Below are positions 53,948 to 62,926 of a stretch of DNA of 64,000 nucleotides, piece after piece. The stretch is from Methylobacillus flagellatus_A. GTDB taxonomy: Bacteria; Pseudomonadota; Gammaproteobacteria; Burkholderiales; Methylophilaceae. The DNA lies in the NCBI RefSeq assembly GCF_031344055.1, contig NZ_JADBEN010000005.1; one strand, 5' to 3'. The first letter of the stretch is position 1, and each line of letters starts with the position of its first letter. The position numbers were made by a program, and so were the translations under genes. Below the pieces are notes generated by a model. The model made no database searches. It was given only the letters and a program-made list of their open reading frames with translations, and was not told the origin of the DNA.

Positions 53948-54038
53948 TTGCCTTAACTAGCAAATACTGCACAGTTTCTGCGAAAAAACATGACATTTGC
54001 TTTTGCCGCATCCAAGCAAAATATCTGATCGCTTTTTT

Positions 54039-54070
54039 TGGTATTTCTCATAAGTCGTTTTAAAATACCA
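54039..54070. repeat. 8-bp inverted repeat (possible operator) upstream of the DUF6607 gene
   Basis: TGGTATTT (54039-54046) and AAATACCA (54063-54070), exact reverse complements with a 16-base spacer, in the 152-bp promoter gap. The stretch 54080-54098 (AATAACAATCATTTGCGAT region) has a weak likeness to half a Fur site. No convincing ribosome-binding site precedes the ATG at 54100. Confidence 0.4.
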
Positions 54071-54099
54071 CATATTAAAAATAACAATCATTTGCGATT

Positions 54100-55236
54100 A
54101 TGAAATTTATTAGCCTATTGTTCCCTGGTCTTTTGCTATGTTCGGGCCTCACTGCAATTGCCGATACTAATGCCACAGAAGATCGCTTATATACGTTCTC
54201 ATGGTATTTCCAGGATGGCTCAACACTATCTCCGCGAGGCGGTTCGACACACGGCACTACTGTGCAACTCGCTACAGAACCCTCTGAAGCGTGGCGTGCA
54301 TTGCAAGCGCCTGGCCTGAGCCACTTCGAACGCGACCGCCGCGCCATTCTCGCCATGGCTGGGGAATATCGTGTGAGTTTCGATTTTGTGGAAACCACGG
54401 GGTTCACCTCAGCTTACAAACCAGAACGCCCCTACCGCAGTTGGGGAACAGAAAAAGTGTATGTAGTGGAAGACACAGGCCGCGAGATAGTATTGCAGCA
54501 TTTGCTCGTTATGTCCTTCAAGGACAAGGAGGGCAAAACGCATGGCCCTCATGTCACCAAGCACTGGCGACAAGATTGGCGGTATGAGCCTAATGATCAA
54601 TTGGTATATCGTGGCAACAATACCTGGCAACGCACAAAAGTCCCGATGGAACAACAGCAAGGCCACTGGCGACAGACGGTATATCAGGTTGATGACAGCC
54701 CGCGCTATTCCGGCATAGCGCGCTGGCAGCACCTAGGCAACTTTTCAAGCTGGAGCGATGAAAATGGCTGGCGTCCATTGCCACGACGCGAATATTCTGT
54801 ACGTAGCGATTATGATGTACTGATAGGCAACAACCGCCATACCATTACGCCCACAGGCTGGACGCACGAGCAACAAAATCTCAAGGTGAAACTGGATAAA
54901 ACAGGACAACTCGCTGCGAGCAACCCGGTATTAGGCCGTGAATCCGGGTTCAATCGCTATGAACGTATTACAGGGTATGATTGGAGCGCAGGCGACCGAT
55001 ATCAGGAAAACACCAAGCCTGTCTGGGATGCCGTACGCAAAAAATGGCAGCAATTGATAGACGACAATGAGATATTGCAATTGCGCGGCTCTCCAGACAA
55101 GGACAATCTCTTCATCCCAATCTATCGATACGCCGGTGAAGTCGCGGAAGCCAAAACGCCAATTTCATCTGACGGCATCCAACGAAAAGTGGATGAGATC
55201 ATCACGTCTTACCTAGCATCCACTAGCCCCCCCTAA
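54100..55236 (+). CDS. Secreted DUF6607-like protein
   Basis: 378 residues with a signal peptide (MKFISLLFPGLLLCSGLTAIAD). The mature part carries FERDRRAILAMAGEYRVSFDFVET and YRSWGTEKVYVVEDTGREIVLQHLLVM-type blocks (RAILAMAGEYRVSFDF and SWGTEKVYV) that I associate with DUF6607, and many Trp/Tyr/Arg residues, without a catalytic motif I can name. Predicted periplasmic or outer-membrane linked. It is on the same strand as, and 152 bp after, the ABC operon, but has its own control region, so membership in that system is uncertain. Function unknown. Confidence 0.72.
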   Translation: MKFISLLFPGLLLCSGLTAIADTNATEDRLYTFSWYFQDGSTLSPRGGSTHGTTVQLATEPSEAWRALQAPGLSHFERDRRAILAMAGEYRVSFDFVETTGFTSAYKPERPYRSWGTEKVYVVEDTGREIVLQHLLVMSFKDKEGKTHGPHVTKHWRQDWRYEPNDQLVYRGNNTWQRTKVPMEQQQGHWRQTVYQVDDSPRYSGIARWQHLGNFSSWSDENGWRPLPRREYSVRSDYDVLIGNNRHTITPTGWTHEQQNLKVKLDKTGQLAASNPVLGRESGFNRYERITGYDWSAGDRYQENTKPVWDAVRKKWQQLIDDNEILQLRGSPDKDNLFIPIYRYAGEVAEAKTPISSDGIQRKVDEIITSYLASTSPP

Positions 55237-55288
55237 CCAGGGGAGCAAAGGCGGGAAAATCTCCGCCCAGCAAATGACAGGTAATAGT

Positions 55289-55699
55289 CTATTCTGCAGT
55301 TTTTGGACTTGCTGCCGCCTCGGTCGGCTGACTAGAAGTTTCAGTCTTGGCCGCATCGGCAGGCTTGGTTTTTCCGCTCGTACTCGTGCGTGGTTTATGT
55401 GCTCGTGGTTTGGCAGCAGGCTTAGCCTCCGTATCTGTTTTTGAGGCTTTAGGCTTGGCAGTTGTTCTGGGTTTGGATTCCCCCGTTTTTGCGCTGGCAG
55501 TCTTGGCCCGGCTGGCTGCCGACTTTCTCCTGCTGGATGCCGTGGACTTGGGTTTGCTTGCCGGGGCTGGCGCTGCCGGTTCCGTCGCGGTTTTATCTCC
55601 ATCGATCACATCGGTGACCACCTTGCTCAATATCCGCTTCCCTGCGATAACCGCGGCGGCCAGTGCAACTTTCTTGACGATATCCTTGAAAATTCCCAT
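55289..55699 (-). CDS. Alanine/lysine-rich low-complexity protein (histone-H1-like tail)
   Basis: 136 residues from the ATG at 55699 (MGIFKDIVKKVAL). An N-terminal amphipathic helix (about 1-30, with AAAVIAGKRILSKVVTDVID) precedes a long tail of Lys, Ala, Pro, Ser and Thr with no fixed order (KPKSTASSRRKSAASRAKTASA). The tail composition recalls bacterial histone-H1-like and AlgP-type DNA-binding proteins, yet no repeated KPAA motif is seen, so DNA binding is only a guess. It lies 8 bp after the SPOR-like gene, in the same direction. Confidence 0.6.
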   Translation of the reverse strand: MGIFKDIVKKVALAAAVIAGKRILSKVVTDVIDGDKTATEPAAPAPASKPKSTASSRRKSAASRAKTASAKTGESKPRTTAKPKASKTDTEAKPAAKPRAHKPRTSTSGKTKPADAAKTETSSQPTEAAASPKTAE

Positions 55700-55707
55700 A
55701 CAGACTC

Positions 55708-56364
55708 CTATTGGCAAATAACCTGTTTAAGTTCACTACCAGGGAAGTTTGCACCTTGTTTGTTCAACTCGGCCGCCATCTCGGCTGACATATCATTGAT
55801 AAGCAAACCGACACGCCCCTTTTCCTGATTGCGCACCCCTTTTTGCGCTGATCTAACCCCTTGGCGCTGCAATTGTTCGAATAGTTTATTCGCTAAACGT
55901 TCATCCTTGAAGACCCCGAGCGAAATTGCATTGCGCCAAGGCGCTTCCTGGATGATGAAGCTCACGTCCACGCCGAGCGCTTTCAGCTCCCCCACTTTGT
56001 TTTGCGCTGCCTGCAACGAGGGCAATGGCGGGATATATACCCAATAGCGCAATGCCTCCTGCATGGTTTTCTGCTGCACCGTTGCAACCAACGAGTGCTG
56101 GTTGAGGATGGCTTGCGCGCGTTGCAGCCCTTCAGCGGAGAAACTGCCCCACTCGTAACAAGCATATGCCTCGTCCTGCCTGGCGTCGCCGGACTCATCC
56201 GCCTTGGGCAACGCATCTACCTCGTCCTGCGTCAGCAGCTTGATCTTGTCGGCAGACAGCGGCTCATGGACATGCGTCTTGGATGCGGGTTGCGGATGAA
56301 ACCAGCCAACGGCTATCCATAGGCCAAGATTCAATACAAGCAAACCGCCCACTATCCACTTCAT
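55708..56364 (-). CDS. SPOR-domain-like membrane-anchored protein
   Basis: 218 residues from the ATG at 56364, which overlaps the coaX stop (ATGA); a longer open frame lies inside coaX and is not protein-like. One membrane helix at the N-terminus (WIVGGLLVLNLGLWIAVGWF), then a periplasmic region, then a SPOR-like C-terminal repeat: YWVYIPPLPSLQAAQNKVGELKALGVDV and ISLGVFKDERLANKLFEQLQRQGV. SPOR domains bind denuded peptidoglycan glycan strands at the division septum. Assignment is by pattern of F-x-R/L-AN-L-F spacing and is moderate. Two Cys in YACYEWG and VICQ. Confidence 0.72.
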   Translation of the reverse strand: MKWIVGGLLVLNLGLWIAVGWFHPQPASKTHVHEPLSADKIKLLTQDEVDALPKADESGDARQDEAYACYEWGSFSAEGLQRAQAILNQHSLVATVQQKTMQEALRYWVYIPPLPSLQAAQNKVGELKALGVDVSFIIQEAPWRNAISLGVFKDERLANKLFEQLQRQGVRSAQKGVRNQEKGRVGLLINDMSAEMAAELNKQGANFPGSELKQVICQ

Positions 56365-57110
56365 GGCAATTCTCTTTCCATGTACCACAACCCCTGCAAC
56401 ACCAGGTTTTCCTCTAGATTGTATTCCCTTGCCAACACGTGCCTTTGCAATAATGGCAGCAAAGTGGCCGCGTCTCCACCGCTCAGCATGCAAGGCACCA
56501 CATGCCCGCAATGCTCGCTGAGCACCTGCAGCAAATTATCGACAGCCCCGGCTGAGGCGTAAAGGCTGCCGCTGTAGACCGCATCCTGCGTGTTCAAGGG
56601 AAAATCCTGGAATACGCCCAGCCCCTCTCCGATATTGGCTGCCGCATTGGCGATGCTGGCCTGCATCAACCGCATCCCAGGCATGATGATGCCACCGATA
56701 AAACGCGCCTGCCCGGGCGAAGTTTTCTTAATCATATCAACCGTCAAAGCAGTTCCTGCATTCACTACCAGGCAACTGCGCTGATAATATTGCCAGGCCG
56801 CTATCATGGCCGCCCAACGGTCCACGCCAAGTTGCTCCGGTACCGCATAGCCATTGCTCAAGCCGCATGCCTGCATTGTGCTGGCATGCCAACGCACAGG
56901 CACGCCAAGCGGCTTGAGTTGCTGATCAAGCAGAGTGTATCGATCCGGCCCGGCCACATTGGCCACAGCAACCCGGTCACACTGTTGCCATGCAGCAGGC
57001 ATGTCATCGCCATTGAGTACGCCATGCTGCAAAATCTCCCCGCTTGCGTATTGCAGCACCGCCCACTTGGTGCGCGTATTTCCCGCATCAATGGCCAGCA
57101 AATAACTCAT
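56361..57110 (-). CDS. coaX: Type III pantothenate kinase
   Basis: 249 residues. The phosphate-binding motif is AIDAGNTRTKWAVL (residues 6-19), followed by GVDRWAAMIAA (about 94) and VVNAGTALTVDMI (about 114), the ASKHA-fold signatures of CoaX. It phosphorylates pantothenate in the first step of coenzyme A synthesis. Directly abuts birA (its ATG follows the birA TAA) and overlaps the SPOR-like gene, the common birA-coaX-SPOR arrangement of betaproteobacteria. Confidence 0.97.
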   Translation of the reverse strand: MSYLLAIDAGNTRTKWAVLQYASGEILQHGVLNGDDMPAAWQQCDRVAVANVAGPDRYTLLDQQLKPLGVPVRWHASTMQACGLSNGYAVPEQLGVDRWAAMIAAWQYYQRSCLVVNAGTALTVDMIKKTSPGQARFIGGIIMPGMRLMQASIANAAANIGEGLGVFQDFPLNTQDAVYSGSLYASAGAVDNLLQVLSEHCGHVVPCMLSGGDAATLLPLLQRHVLAREYNLEENLVLQGLWYMERELP

Positions 57111-58088
57111 TTAGTTCATTCCCCGCACGCTGATCTCGCCGGAAGAAAAGCGCTGGATGCCATGCTCGTTCCGCACCAGCAATACGCCATCATCGGCGAT
57201 GCCCTCCACATTGCCATATTGTTCGCGTCCGTCCGGGAACAGCAACTTGACGGTCTCGCCCTGGAAAGCGTGATGGGATTGCCATTCCTCGCGCATGGCC
57301 GCAAAGCCTGATTGCTCGAATTCATCCAGCACCTGCGCCAAATGGTTCAACAACTGTCCAAGTATGTCGTTCGGGTTGATCTCGACAGGCAGGTGGCTCG
57401 CCATGTCCGTCACCGGTTGATCGATCTGCCCGCGCGTGGCAGCGGGTAGCCTGAGATTGAGGCCTATGCCGATCACTGCCGCGCTCGGCCCGTCCATATC
57501 CCCGTGCAACTCGATCAATATTCCGGCCAGCTTGCGCTCCCGAACCAGGATATCGTTAGGCCATTTCAATTGCGCACTGCGCAAACCATATTGATGCAGG
57601 GTGCGCACCAATGCCAGCCCCGCCGCCAAGCTCAAGCCGGATAACGCGGAAGCCCCCATCTGGAAGCGCCATAGCAATGAAAACGTCAGGCTGGCCCCAA
57701 AAGCAGATTGCCAACTCCGCCCGCGACGGCCTCGCCCCTTGGTCTGCAACAAGGCTGCCACCACCGTGCCATGGGGCACGCCAAGGGCGGCCTGCTGCAT
57801 CAAGTAGCTGTTCGTGGACTCGATCGAGTCAAATAATTCAAGCTTGAAACGCGCTTGCCGATCGCCCAGCGCCAACATGACGGCCTGTTCATTCAGCAAA
57901 TGGAGCGGTTCCGGCAGGCGATACCCTCGCCCGCGCACGGAAAAAATCTCGACCCCCAATGCCTCCGCGGCCTGGATTGCATTCCAGACCGAGGCGCGGG
58001 TCACGGAAAACTGGCGTGCGATATCCTCGCCGGAGTGGAAACGTCCGTCCGCCAGCAATCTCAATATGGGAAATACCAAGTTATTCAT
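57111..58088 (-). CDS. birA: Bifunctional biotin--[acetyl-CoA-carboxylase] ligase / biotin operon repressor
   Basis: 325 residues from the ATG at 58088 (MNNLVFPILRLLAD); a TTG start seven codons earlier is possible. The N-terminal winged helix-turn-helix is FHSGEDIARQFSVTRASVWNAIQ (about residues 14-36). The ligase domain has SIESTNSYLM, GRGRRGRSW (biotinyl-AMP loop) and LKWPNDILV. It activates biotin, attaches it to the carboxylase, and may repress biotin genes. No biotin operon lies in this window. Confidence 0.96.
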   Translation of the reverse strand: MNNLVFPILRLLADGRFHSGEDIARQFSVTRASVWNAIQAAEALGVEIFSVRGRGYRLPEPLHLLNEQAVMLALGDRQARFKLELFDSIESTNSYLMQQAALGVPHGTVVAALLQTKGRGRRGRSWQSAFGASLTFSLLWRFQMGASALSGLSLAAGLALVRTLHQYGLRSAQLKWPNDILVRERKLAGILIELHGDMDGPSAAVIGIGLNLRLPAATRGQIDQPVTDMASHLPVEINPNDILGQLLNHLAQVLDEFEQSGFAAMREEWQSHHAFQGETVKLLFPDGREQYGNVEGIADDGVLLVRNEHGIQRFSSGEISVRGMN

Positions 58089-58214
58089 TGCTGAGGCAGT
58101 ATATCGCAAGCCATCGTGCTCGAATGAATATTCTGGGCACAGCCATCACGTAGGACGGTCCGTTGGGACATGACACGGTGTAAAATAGGCGCAAATCAAT
58201 AGCGTACTGCCACC

Positions 58215-59996
58215 ATGTCTGAAAAAAACCCTGTTGTTCCAGCTTCCAACTTTATCCGCAATATTGTCGAGCGCGACCTTGAACAAGGCACCTATGCCAG
58301 CCGCCGATGGGCGCGCGCGCCCGGCGATGCCGCGCATCAAGCCGCCGGCGACCCCGATCCGGCGAAAATCCGTACCCGCTTTCCGCCGGAACCCAACGGT
58401 TACCTGCATATAGGCCATGCCAAGAGCATCTGCCTCAACTTCGGCCTGGCGCGCGACTTCGGCGGCGTATGCCATATGCGTTTCGACGACACCAACCCGG
58501 AGAAGGAAGAGCAGGAATACGTCGACAGCATCACCGACTCGGTGAAATGGCTGGGCTTCGGCTGGGATGCCTTTGGCGAATCGCATCTGTACTATGCCAG
58601 CAACTACTTCGATTTCATGTACCGCGCTGCGGAATACCTGATCGAATCGGGCAACGCCTATGTCGACCAGCAATCCGCCGAGGAAATGCGCATCAATCGC
58701 GGCACCCTGACCGAGCCCGGCAAGAACTCCCCATGGCGTGACCGCCCCGTGGCGGAAAACCTGGCCTTGTTCCGCGAAATGCGCGACGGCAAACATGCGG
58801 ACGGCAGCATGGTGCTACGCGCCAAGATCGACATGGCATCGCCCAACATCAACCTGCGCGACCCGGCGATTTACCGCATCAAGCGCGCGCACCACCACAA
58901 CACTGGCGACAAATGGTGCATCTACCCGATGTACACCTTTGCCCATCCGCTGGAAGATGCCTATGAGGGCGTCACCCATTCCATCTGTACGCTGGAGTTC
59001 GAGGATCAGCGACCCTTCTACGACTGGGTACTGGAAAAACTGGCCGAAGGCGGCCTGCTCGTCCACCCGTTGCCCAAGCAGTATGAGTTTGCCCGCCTCA
59101 ACCTCACCTATGTCGTGCTTTCCAAGCGCAAACTGATCGAACTGGTGGAAAAGCAATTCGTCAGCGGCTGGGACGACCCGCGCCTGCCCACCCTGGTCGG
59201 CGCGCGCCGCCGCGGCTATGCGCCTGAAGGCTTCCGCCTGTTTGCGGAGCGCATCGGCGTTTCCAAGGCAGACTCCTGGATCGAGTACACCATCCTCGAG
59301 GATTGCATGCGCGAAGTGCTCAATGCGTCGGCGGAACGCCGCATTGCCGTGCTCGACCCAATCAAGCTCGTGATTGACAACTATCCGGAAGGCCAGTCAG
59401 AGGATTGCCATGCCCCCAACCATCCGCAGAAGCCGGAGCTAGGCCACCGCGTCGTACCGCTTTCGCGCGAATTGTGGTTAGAGCGCGAAGACTTCATGGA
59501 AGAGCCGGTCAAAGGCTATTTCCGCCTGTTCCCGGGCAACATGGTGCGCCTGCGTTATGGCTACGTCGTCAAGTGCACAAGCTACGAGAAGGATGCCGCT
59601 GGCAACGTCACTGTCGTGCATTGCGAATACCTGCCTGATACCAAGTCCGGCACACCAGGCGCAGACTCCGTCAAGGTCAAGGGCAACATCCACTGGGTAT
59701 CGGCAGCGCATGCCTACGCCGCCGAAGTGCGCATGTACGACCGCTTGTTCAAGGAGGCCCATCCAGGCCAAGGCAAACATGAAGACGGCTCCGACCGTGA
59801 CTACCTGGACGACATCAACCCGGACTCGGTGAAAACCATCACAGCACAATTGGAGCCGGCATTGAAGGAGGCCAGGCCGGAAGACCGCTTCCAGTTCGAG
59901 CGCCATGGCTACTTCGTCGCGGACAGCAAGGATAGCCAGCCAGGCAAGCCGGTATTCAATCGTACCGTGACCTTGCGCGATGCCTGGCAAAAATAA
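58215..59996 (+). CDS. glnS: Glutaminyl-tRNA synthetase
   Basis: 593 residues. The class I HIGH motif is PPEPNGYLHIGHAKS (about residues 57-71), MRFDDTNPEKEEQEY follows, and the KMSKS-type loop is VVLSKRKL (about 302-309). The C-terminal anticodon-binding part is intact (FNRTVTLRDAWQK). Direct charging of tRNA-Gln, which is usual in beta- and gammaproteobacteria. It is divergent from birA with a 126-bp shared promoter region. Confidence 0.98.
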   Translation: MSEKNPVVPASNFIRNIVERDLEQGTYASRRWARAPGDAAHQAAGDPDPAKIRTRFPPEPNGYLHIGHAKSICLNFGLARDFGGVCHMRFDDTNPEKEEQEYVDSITDSVKWLGFGWDAFGESHLYYASNYFDFMYRAAEYLIESGNAYVDQQSAEEMRINRGTLTEPGKNSPWRDRPVAENLALFREMRDGKHADGSMVLRAKIDMASPNINLRDPAIYRIKRAHHHNTGDKWCIYPMYTFAHPLEDAYEGVTHSICTLEFEDQRPFYDWVLEKLAEGGLLVHPLPKQYEFARLNLTYVVLSKRKLIELVEKQFVSGWDDPRLPTLVGARRRGYAPEGFRLFAERIGVSKADSWIEYTILEDCMREVLNASAERRIAVLDPIKLVIDNYPEGQSEDCHAPNHPQKPELGHRVVPLSRELWLEREDFMEEPVKGYFRLFPGNMVRLRYGYVVKCTSYEKDAAGNVTVVHCEYLPDTKSGTPGADSVKVKGNIHWVSAAHAYAAEVRMYDRLFKEAHPGQGKHEDGSDRDYLDDINPDSVKTITAQLEPALKEARPEDRFQFERHGYFVADSKDSQPGKPVFNRTVTLRDAWQK

Positions 59997-59997
59997 T

Positions 59998-60606
59998 ATG
60001 GCATCGCCTATTCAGTCTGCCGCAACCATCCAACCCGTCCCGCTGGATAAGGCGTTCCGCCTGCTCAACCACGGCCCCACCGTACTGGTCAGCTCTTCTT
60101 GCAACGGCCGCTCCAATGTGATGGCCGCTGCCTGGAACATGCCGCTCGACTTTAATCCATCCAGGGTTGCGATTGTCATCGACAAGAAGACCTATACGCG
60201 GGAATTGATGGAGGCCAGCGGCACATTTGCCATCAATGTGCCATGCCGCGCCCAGGCAGACATGGTCATCAAGGTTGGCTCAAGTTCAGGCAGGGAATTA
60301 TTGGGAAAAACGCCTGACAACAAGGTGGCCGCCTTGAACCTGCCAACCTTCGCTGCCTCGCAGGTTGAAGCCCCGTTGCTGGAGGGGTGTGTCGCCTGGC
60401 TGGAATGCCGCATCATTCCCGAGCCGCATATCCAGCAGGCTTATGACTTGTTCCTCGCCGAAGTTGTCGCTGCCTATGCAGATAGCCGCGCATTCAGCAA
60501 TGGACGCTGGCATTTTGACGGGTATGATGACTTGCGTACGCTACACCACGTCTCAGGCGGTTTTTTCTTCACGCCGGGTGAAGGCATCGCTACTCGACAA
60601 GATTGA
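59998..60606 (+). CDS. Flavin-reductase-like FMN-binding protein
   Basis: 202 residues from the ATG at 59998, one base after the glnS stop; an alternative start inside glnS at 59980 adds six residues. The split-barrel block is VLVSSSCNGRSNVMAAAWNMPLDFNPSRVAIVI, seen as SSCNGRSNVMAAAWNMP and FNPSRVAIVI, and ASGTFAINVPCRAQAD. Related to flavin reductases that use NAD(P)H to make FMNH2, which the SsuD-like monooxygenases would need, although it is 11 kb away and has no shared promoter. Confidence 0.85.
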   Translation: MASPIQSAATIQPVPLDKAFRLLNHGPTVLVSSSCNGRSNVMAAAWNMPLDFNPSRVAIVIDKKTYTRELMEASGTFAINVPCRAQADMVIKVGSSSGRELLGKTPDNKVAALNLPTFAASQVEAPLLEGCVAWLECRIIPEPHIQQAYDLFLAEVVAAYADSRAFSNGRWHFDGYDDLRTLHHVSGGFFFTPGEGIATRQD

Positions 60607-60927
60607 TTATTGCGGCTGTGCGCTGGCAATGGTCCAGTATTGCTTTTCCTTGTCGCGGGTCACCGAGCAACCTAGTGCAATCGGCTCATCGCCAGGCTGA
60701 ATAATATGCTTGGTATGGTCTGCGGTCTGCACTCCCATGAACCAGCGATCCAGCCATACCACCATGGTCTCAGCCGCATCGCTCTTCAGCAGGATCAGCT
60801 TGCCGTCATTGGCAAGGCACTCGGAGCTGTCGTCCTCGATCAGGCCCACTTGCGCATCGCTGCCGGACTCTGCAGCATGCAAGCTGAATGCCAGACTCAA
60901 CAATCCGGCGAACAAGTAAAATCGCAT
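60607..60927 (-). CDS. Small exported protein of unknown function
   Basis: 106 residues from the ATG at 60927 (MRFYLFAGLLSLAFSLHAAE), a signal peptide cleaved around AHA-like HAA. The longer upstream start adds nine polar residues that would spoil the signal. Mature part has two cysteines (SSECLANDG and LGCSVTRD) that could form a disulfide, and a Trp-rich end. Convergent with the flavin-reductase-like gene, stops adjoining. No family recognised. Confidence 0.65.
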   Translation of the reverse strand: MRFYLFAGLLSLAFSLHAAESGSDAQVGLIEDDSSECLANDGKLILLKSDAAETMVVWLDRWFMGVQTADHTKHIIQPGDEPIALGCSVTRDKEKQYWTIASAQPQ

Positions 60928-61168
60928 TTTTCCTCCGTTACTATCATGCGGCACTTGGTTGTATATGCCGTTGCAGTTGTATTACTCTACCCATTGTGTT
61001 GAGGTTTGATACGCTCGACAATCAAAGCATTGATCTGCAGTCCAGATATTCTAACCCAGCATGCGATCAACCTAGCATTGTCTAAACTGGCGTTTTCTCA
61101 TCCCTTTGAGGAAGAGCCAAGAAATCCATTGCAGGCTAGGCACAATACCCTCAATCACTGGAGCAAGG

Positions 61169-62239
61169 ATGAAAAAACGGCGCAATGCGCATAGCAAGAA
61201 AACTGGCCTGCCTCCGGGCACCCTGGTGCATACCGGGGATGTCAAGACGCCGCAGATTACGCTGACCCTGTTCCGTTATACCGCGGAACATATCGAAGAA
61301 CAATCGATCAGCTCGCTGAATGAAATCCAGCTAAGCGCAGATGACAGCATCCTCTGGCTTAACGTGCATGGACTGCATGACCCTAAGCTCATGGCTGAGA
61401 TAGGGCAGCGCTTCAAGCTGCACCCGCTGGTGCTTGAGGATATCCTCAATACCGATCAGCGCCCCAAAGTCGATGCCTATGACGACTACCTGTACCTGGT
61501 CACGCGCTTTTTTGCCTACGACTCGGAGCAGATGTTGGTCAACTCCGAGCAAATCAGCATCATCCTCGGCAACCGCTTTGTCCTTTCCTTCCAGGAGCGC
61601 CCGACAGGCTCATTTGACCCCGTGCGCGAACGCCTGCGCGCCAATAAGGGCCTGTTGCGCAAATCGGGGGCCGATGTCCTGGCCTATGCCCTGCTGGACA
61701 TGATCGTGGACAAATACTTTGTCATGCTCGAACAGATCAGCGACGATTGCGAAAAGCTGGAAGACCAACTCCTGCATCGTCCCAGTGATGCAGTCCTGCA
61801 AAGCATACACAAGCTCAAACGCGAAACCATGGACCTACGCCGGGCCGTCTGGCCATTGCGCGAAATCATCAATACATTGATCCGCAATGAATTTGCCTTT
61901 TTCCAGGAAAACACCATCCTCTATCTGCGTGATGTCTACGACCATAGCATCCATTTCATCGAATCCCTGGAATCGTTGCGGGATTTATTGGCAGGCATGC
62001 TGGACATCTACCTATCCAGCATCAGCAACCAGGTCAACAAAGAAGTGCGCATCCTCACGGTAGTCACCATGCTATTCATGCCAGCGACCTTGATCTCCGG
62101 CATTTTCGGCATGAATTTCGAGAGCATGCCCTTGCTTAAGGATCATTGGGGATTTTGGATCGCGATTGCGATGATGCTATTGGTGGCGGGAGGAATGGGA
62201 CTGCATTTCTGGCGTCGTCAATGGCTCAGCCGGCATTGA
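61169..62239 (+). CDS. corA: Magnesium/cobalt transporter CorA
   Basis: 356 residues from the ATG at 61169 (MKKRRNAHSKKTG), preceded by GGAGCAAGG. A long cytoplasmic alpha/beta and coiled-coil domain precedes two C-terminal helices (about 296-316 and 330-349) with the signature GMN in IFGMNFESMPLL. CorA makes a pentameric Mg2+ channel in the inner membrane. Convergent with msrA, stops 3 bp apart. Confidence 0.96.
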   Translation: MKKRRNAHSKKTGLPPGTLVHTGDVKTPQITLTLFRYTAEHIEEQSISSLNEIQLSADDSILWLNVHGLHDPKLMAEIGQRFKLHPLVLEDILNTDQRPKVDAYDDYLYLVTRFFAYDSEQMLVNSEQISIILGNRFVLSFQERPTGSFDPVRERLRANKGLLRKSGADVLAYALLDMIVDKYFVMLEQISDDCEKLEDQLLHRPSDAVLQSIHKLKRETMDLRRAVWPLREIINTLIRNEFAFFQENTILYLRDVYDHSIHFIESLESLRDLLAGMLDIYLSSISNQVNKEVRILTVVTMLFMPATLISGIFGMNFESMPLLKDHWGFWIAIAMMLLVAGGMGLHFWRRQWLSRH

Positions 62240-62242
62240 GCA

Positions 62243-62797
62243 TCATTCCGGCTTGATACGCTCAGCATACTTGGCGCGTATCTTCGCGATCTTGGGTGCA
62301 GCCACTGCCAGGCAATAAGGCTGGTTCGGATGCTGGGCGTAGTATTGCTGATGATATTGCTCGGCAGCATAAAACTCGCCGCCTGCATTTACCTCTGTCA
62401 CTACTGGCGCCCCAAATGTATTTTCGCTGGCGAACTTTGCCAGCAGTCGATCAAGCACAGCCTGCTGCTCGCCGCTTTGACAAAACACGGCTGAGCGATA
62501 TTGTGTTCCTACGTCATGCCCTTGTCGATTCAATGTAGTCGGATCGTGCGCAAGGAAAAATACCTCGAGCAACACCTCGTAATCAATCTCCGCTGGCTCA
62601 AAGACGATCTTGATCGCCTCGGCATGCCCTGTCGTCCCAGTGCAGACCTCCTCATAAGTTGGATGCGCAACCTGGCCGCCGATATAGCCTGACACCACCT
62701 GCTTGACTCCTCGCAGCTGCGAGAACACAGGTTCGAGACACCAAAAGCACCCCCCTGCAAAAATAGCTATTGATTCAGCCACGAGATTCCCTTCCAT
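62243..62797 (-). CDS. msrA: Peptide methionine sulfoxide reductase A
   Basis: 184 residues. The catalytic motif is FAGGCFWCLEPVF (about residues 12-24), with the active Cys in GCFWC. YEEVCTGTTGHAEAIKI and EQYHQQYYAQHPNQPYC (YHQQYY) are typical. It reduces the S-form of methionine sulfoxide in proteins with thioredoxin. No signal peptide, so cytoplasmic. Divergent from the ParA-like gene. Confidence 0.97.
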   Translation of the reverse strand: MEGNLVAESIAIFAGGCFWCLEPVFSQLRGVKQVVSGYIGGQVAHPTYEEVCTGTTGHAEAIKIVFEPAEIDYEVLLEVFFLAHDPTTLNRQGHDVGTQYRSAVFCQSGEQQAVLDRLLAKFASENTFGAPVVTEVNAGGEFYAAEQYHQQYYAQHPNQPYCLAVAAPKIAKIRAKYAERIKPE

Positions 62798-62926
62798 TTA
62801 TCTCAATACCGGTTCAAACGGTAAAAAGTAGCATGTTCCCGCCTCAAATCCTCGGATTGGACGCGAGGCGGATACAGGATAATGCGAGCTAGGATCCTGC
62901 AAACTATCTAGATCAGTAGAAATATT

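Noticed and set aside
53948..54038. Terminator for the ABC operon
   Set aside because: TTTTGC...GCAAAA and a T-run are present near 54000-54040, but the stem is short and distant from the T-run, so it was not annotated.
54080..54099. Fur box before the DUF6607 gene
   Set aside because: Only about half of the consensus is matched, and it overlaps the start codon; kept as a remark only.
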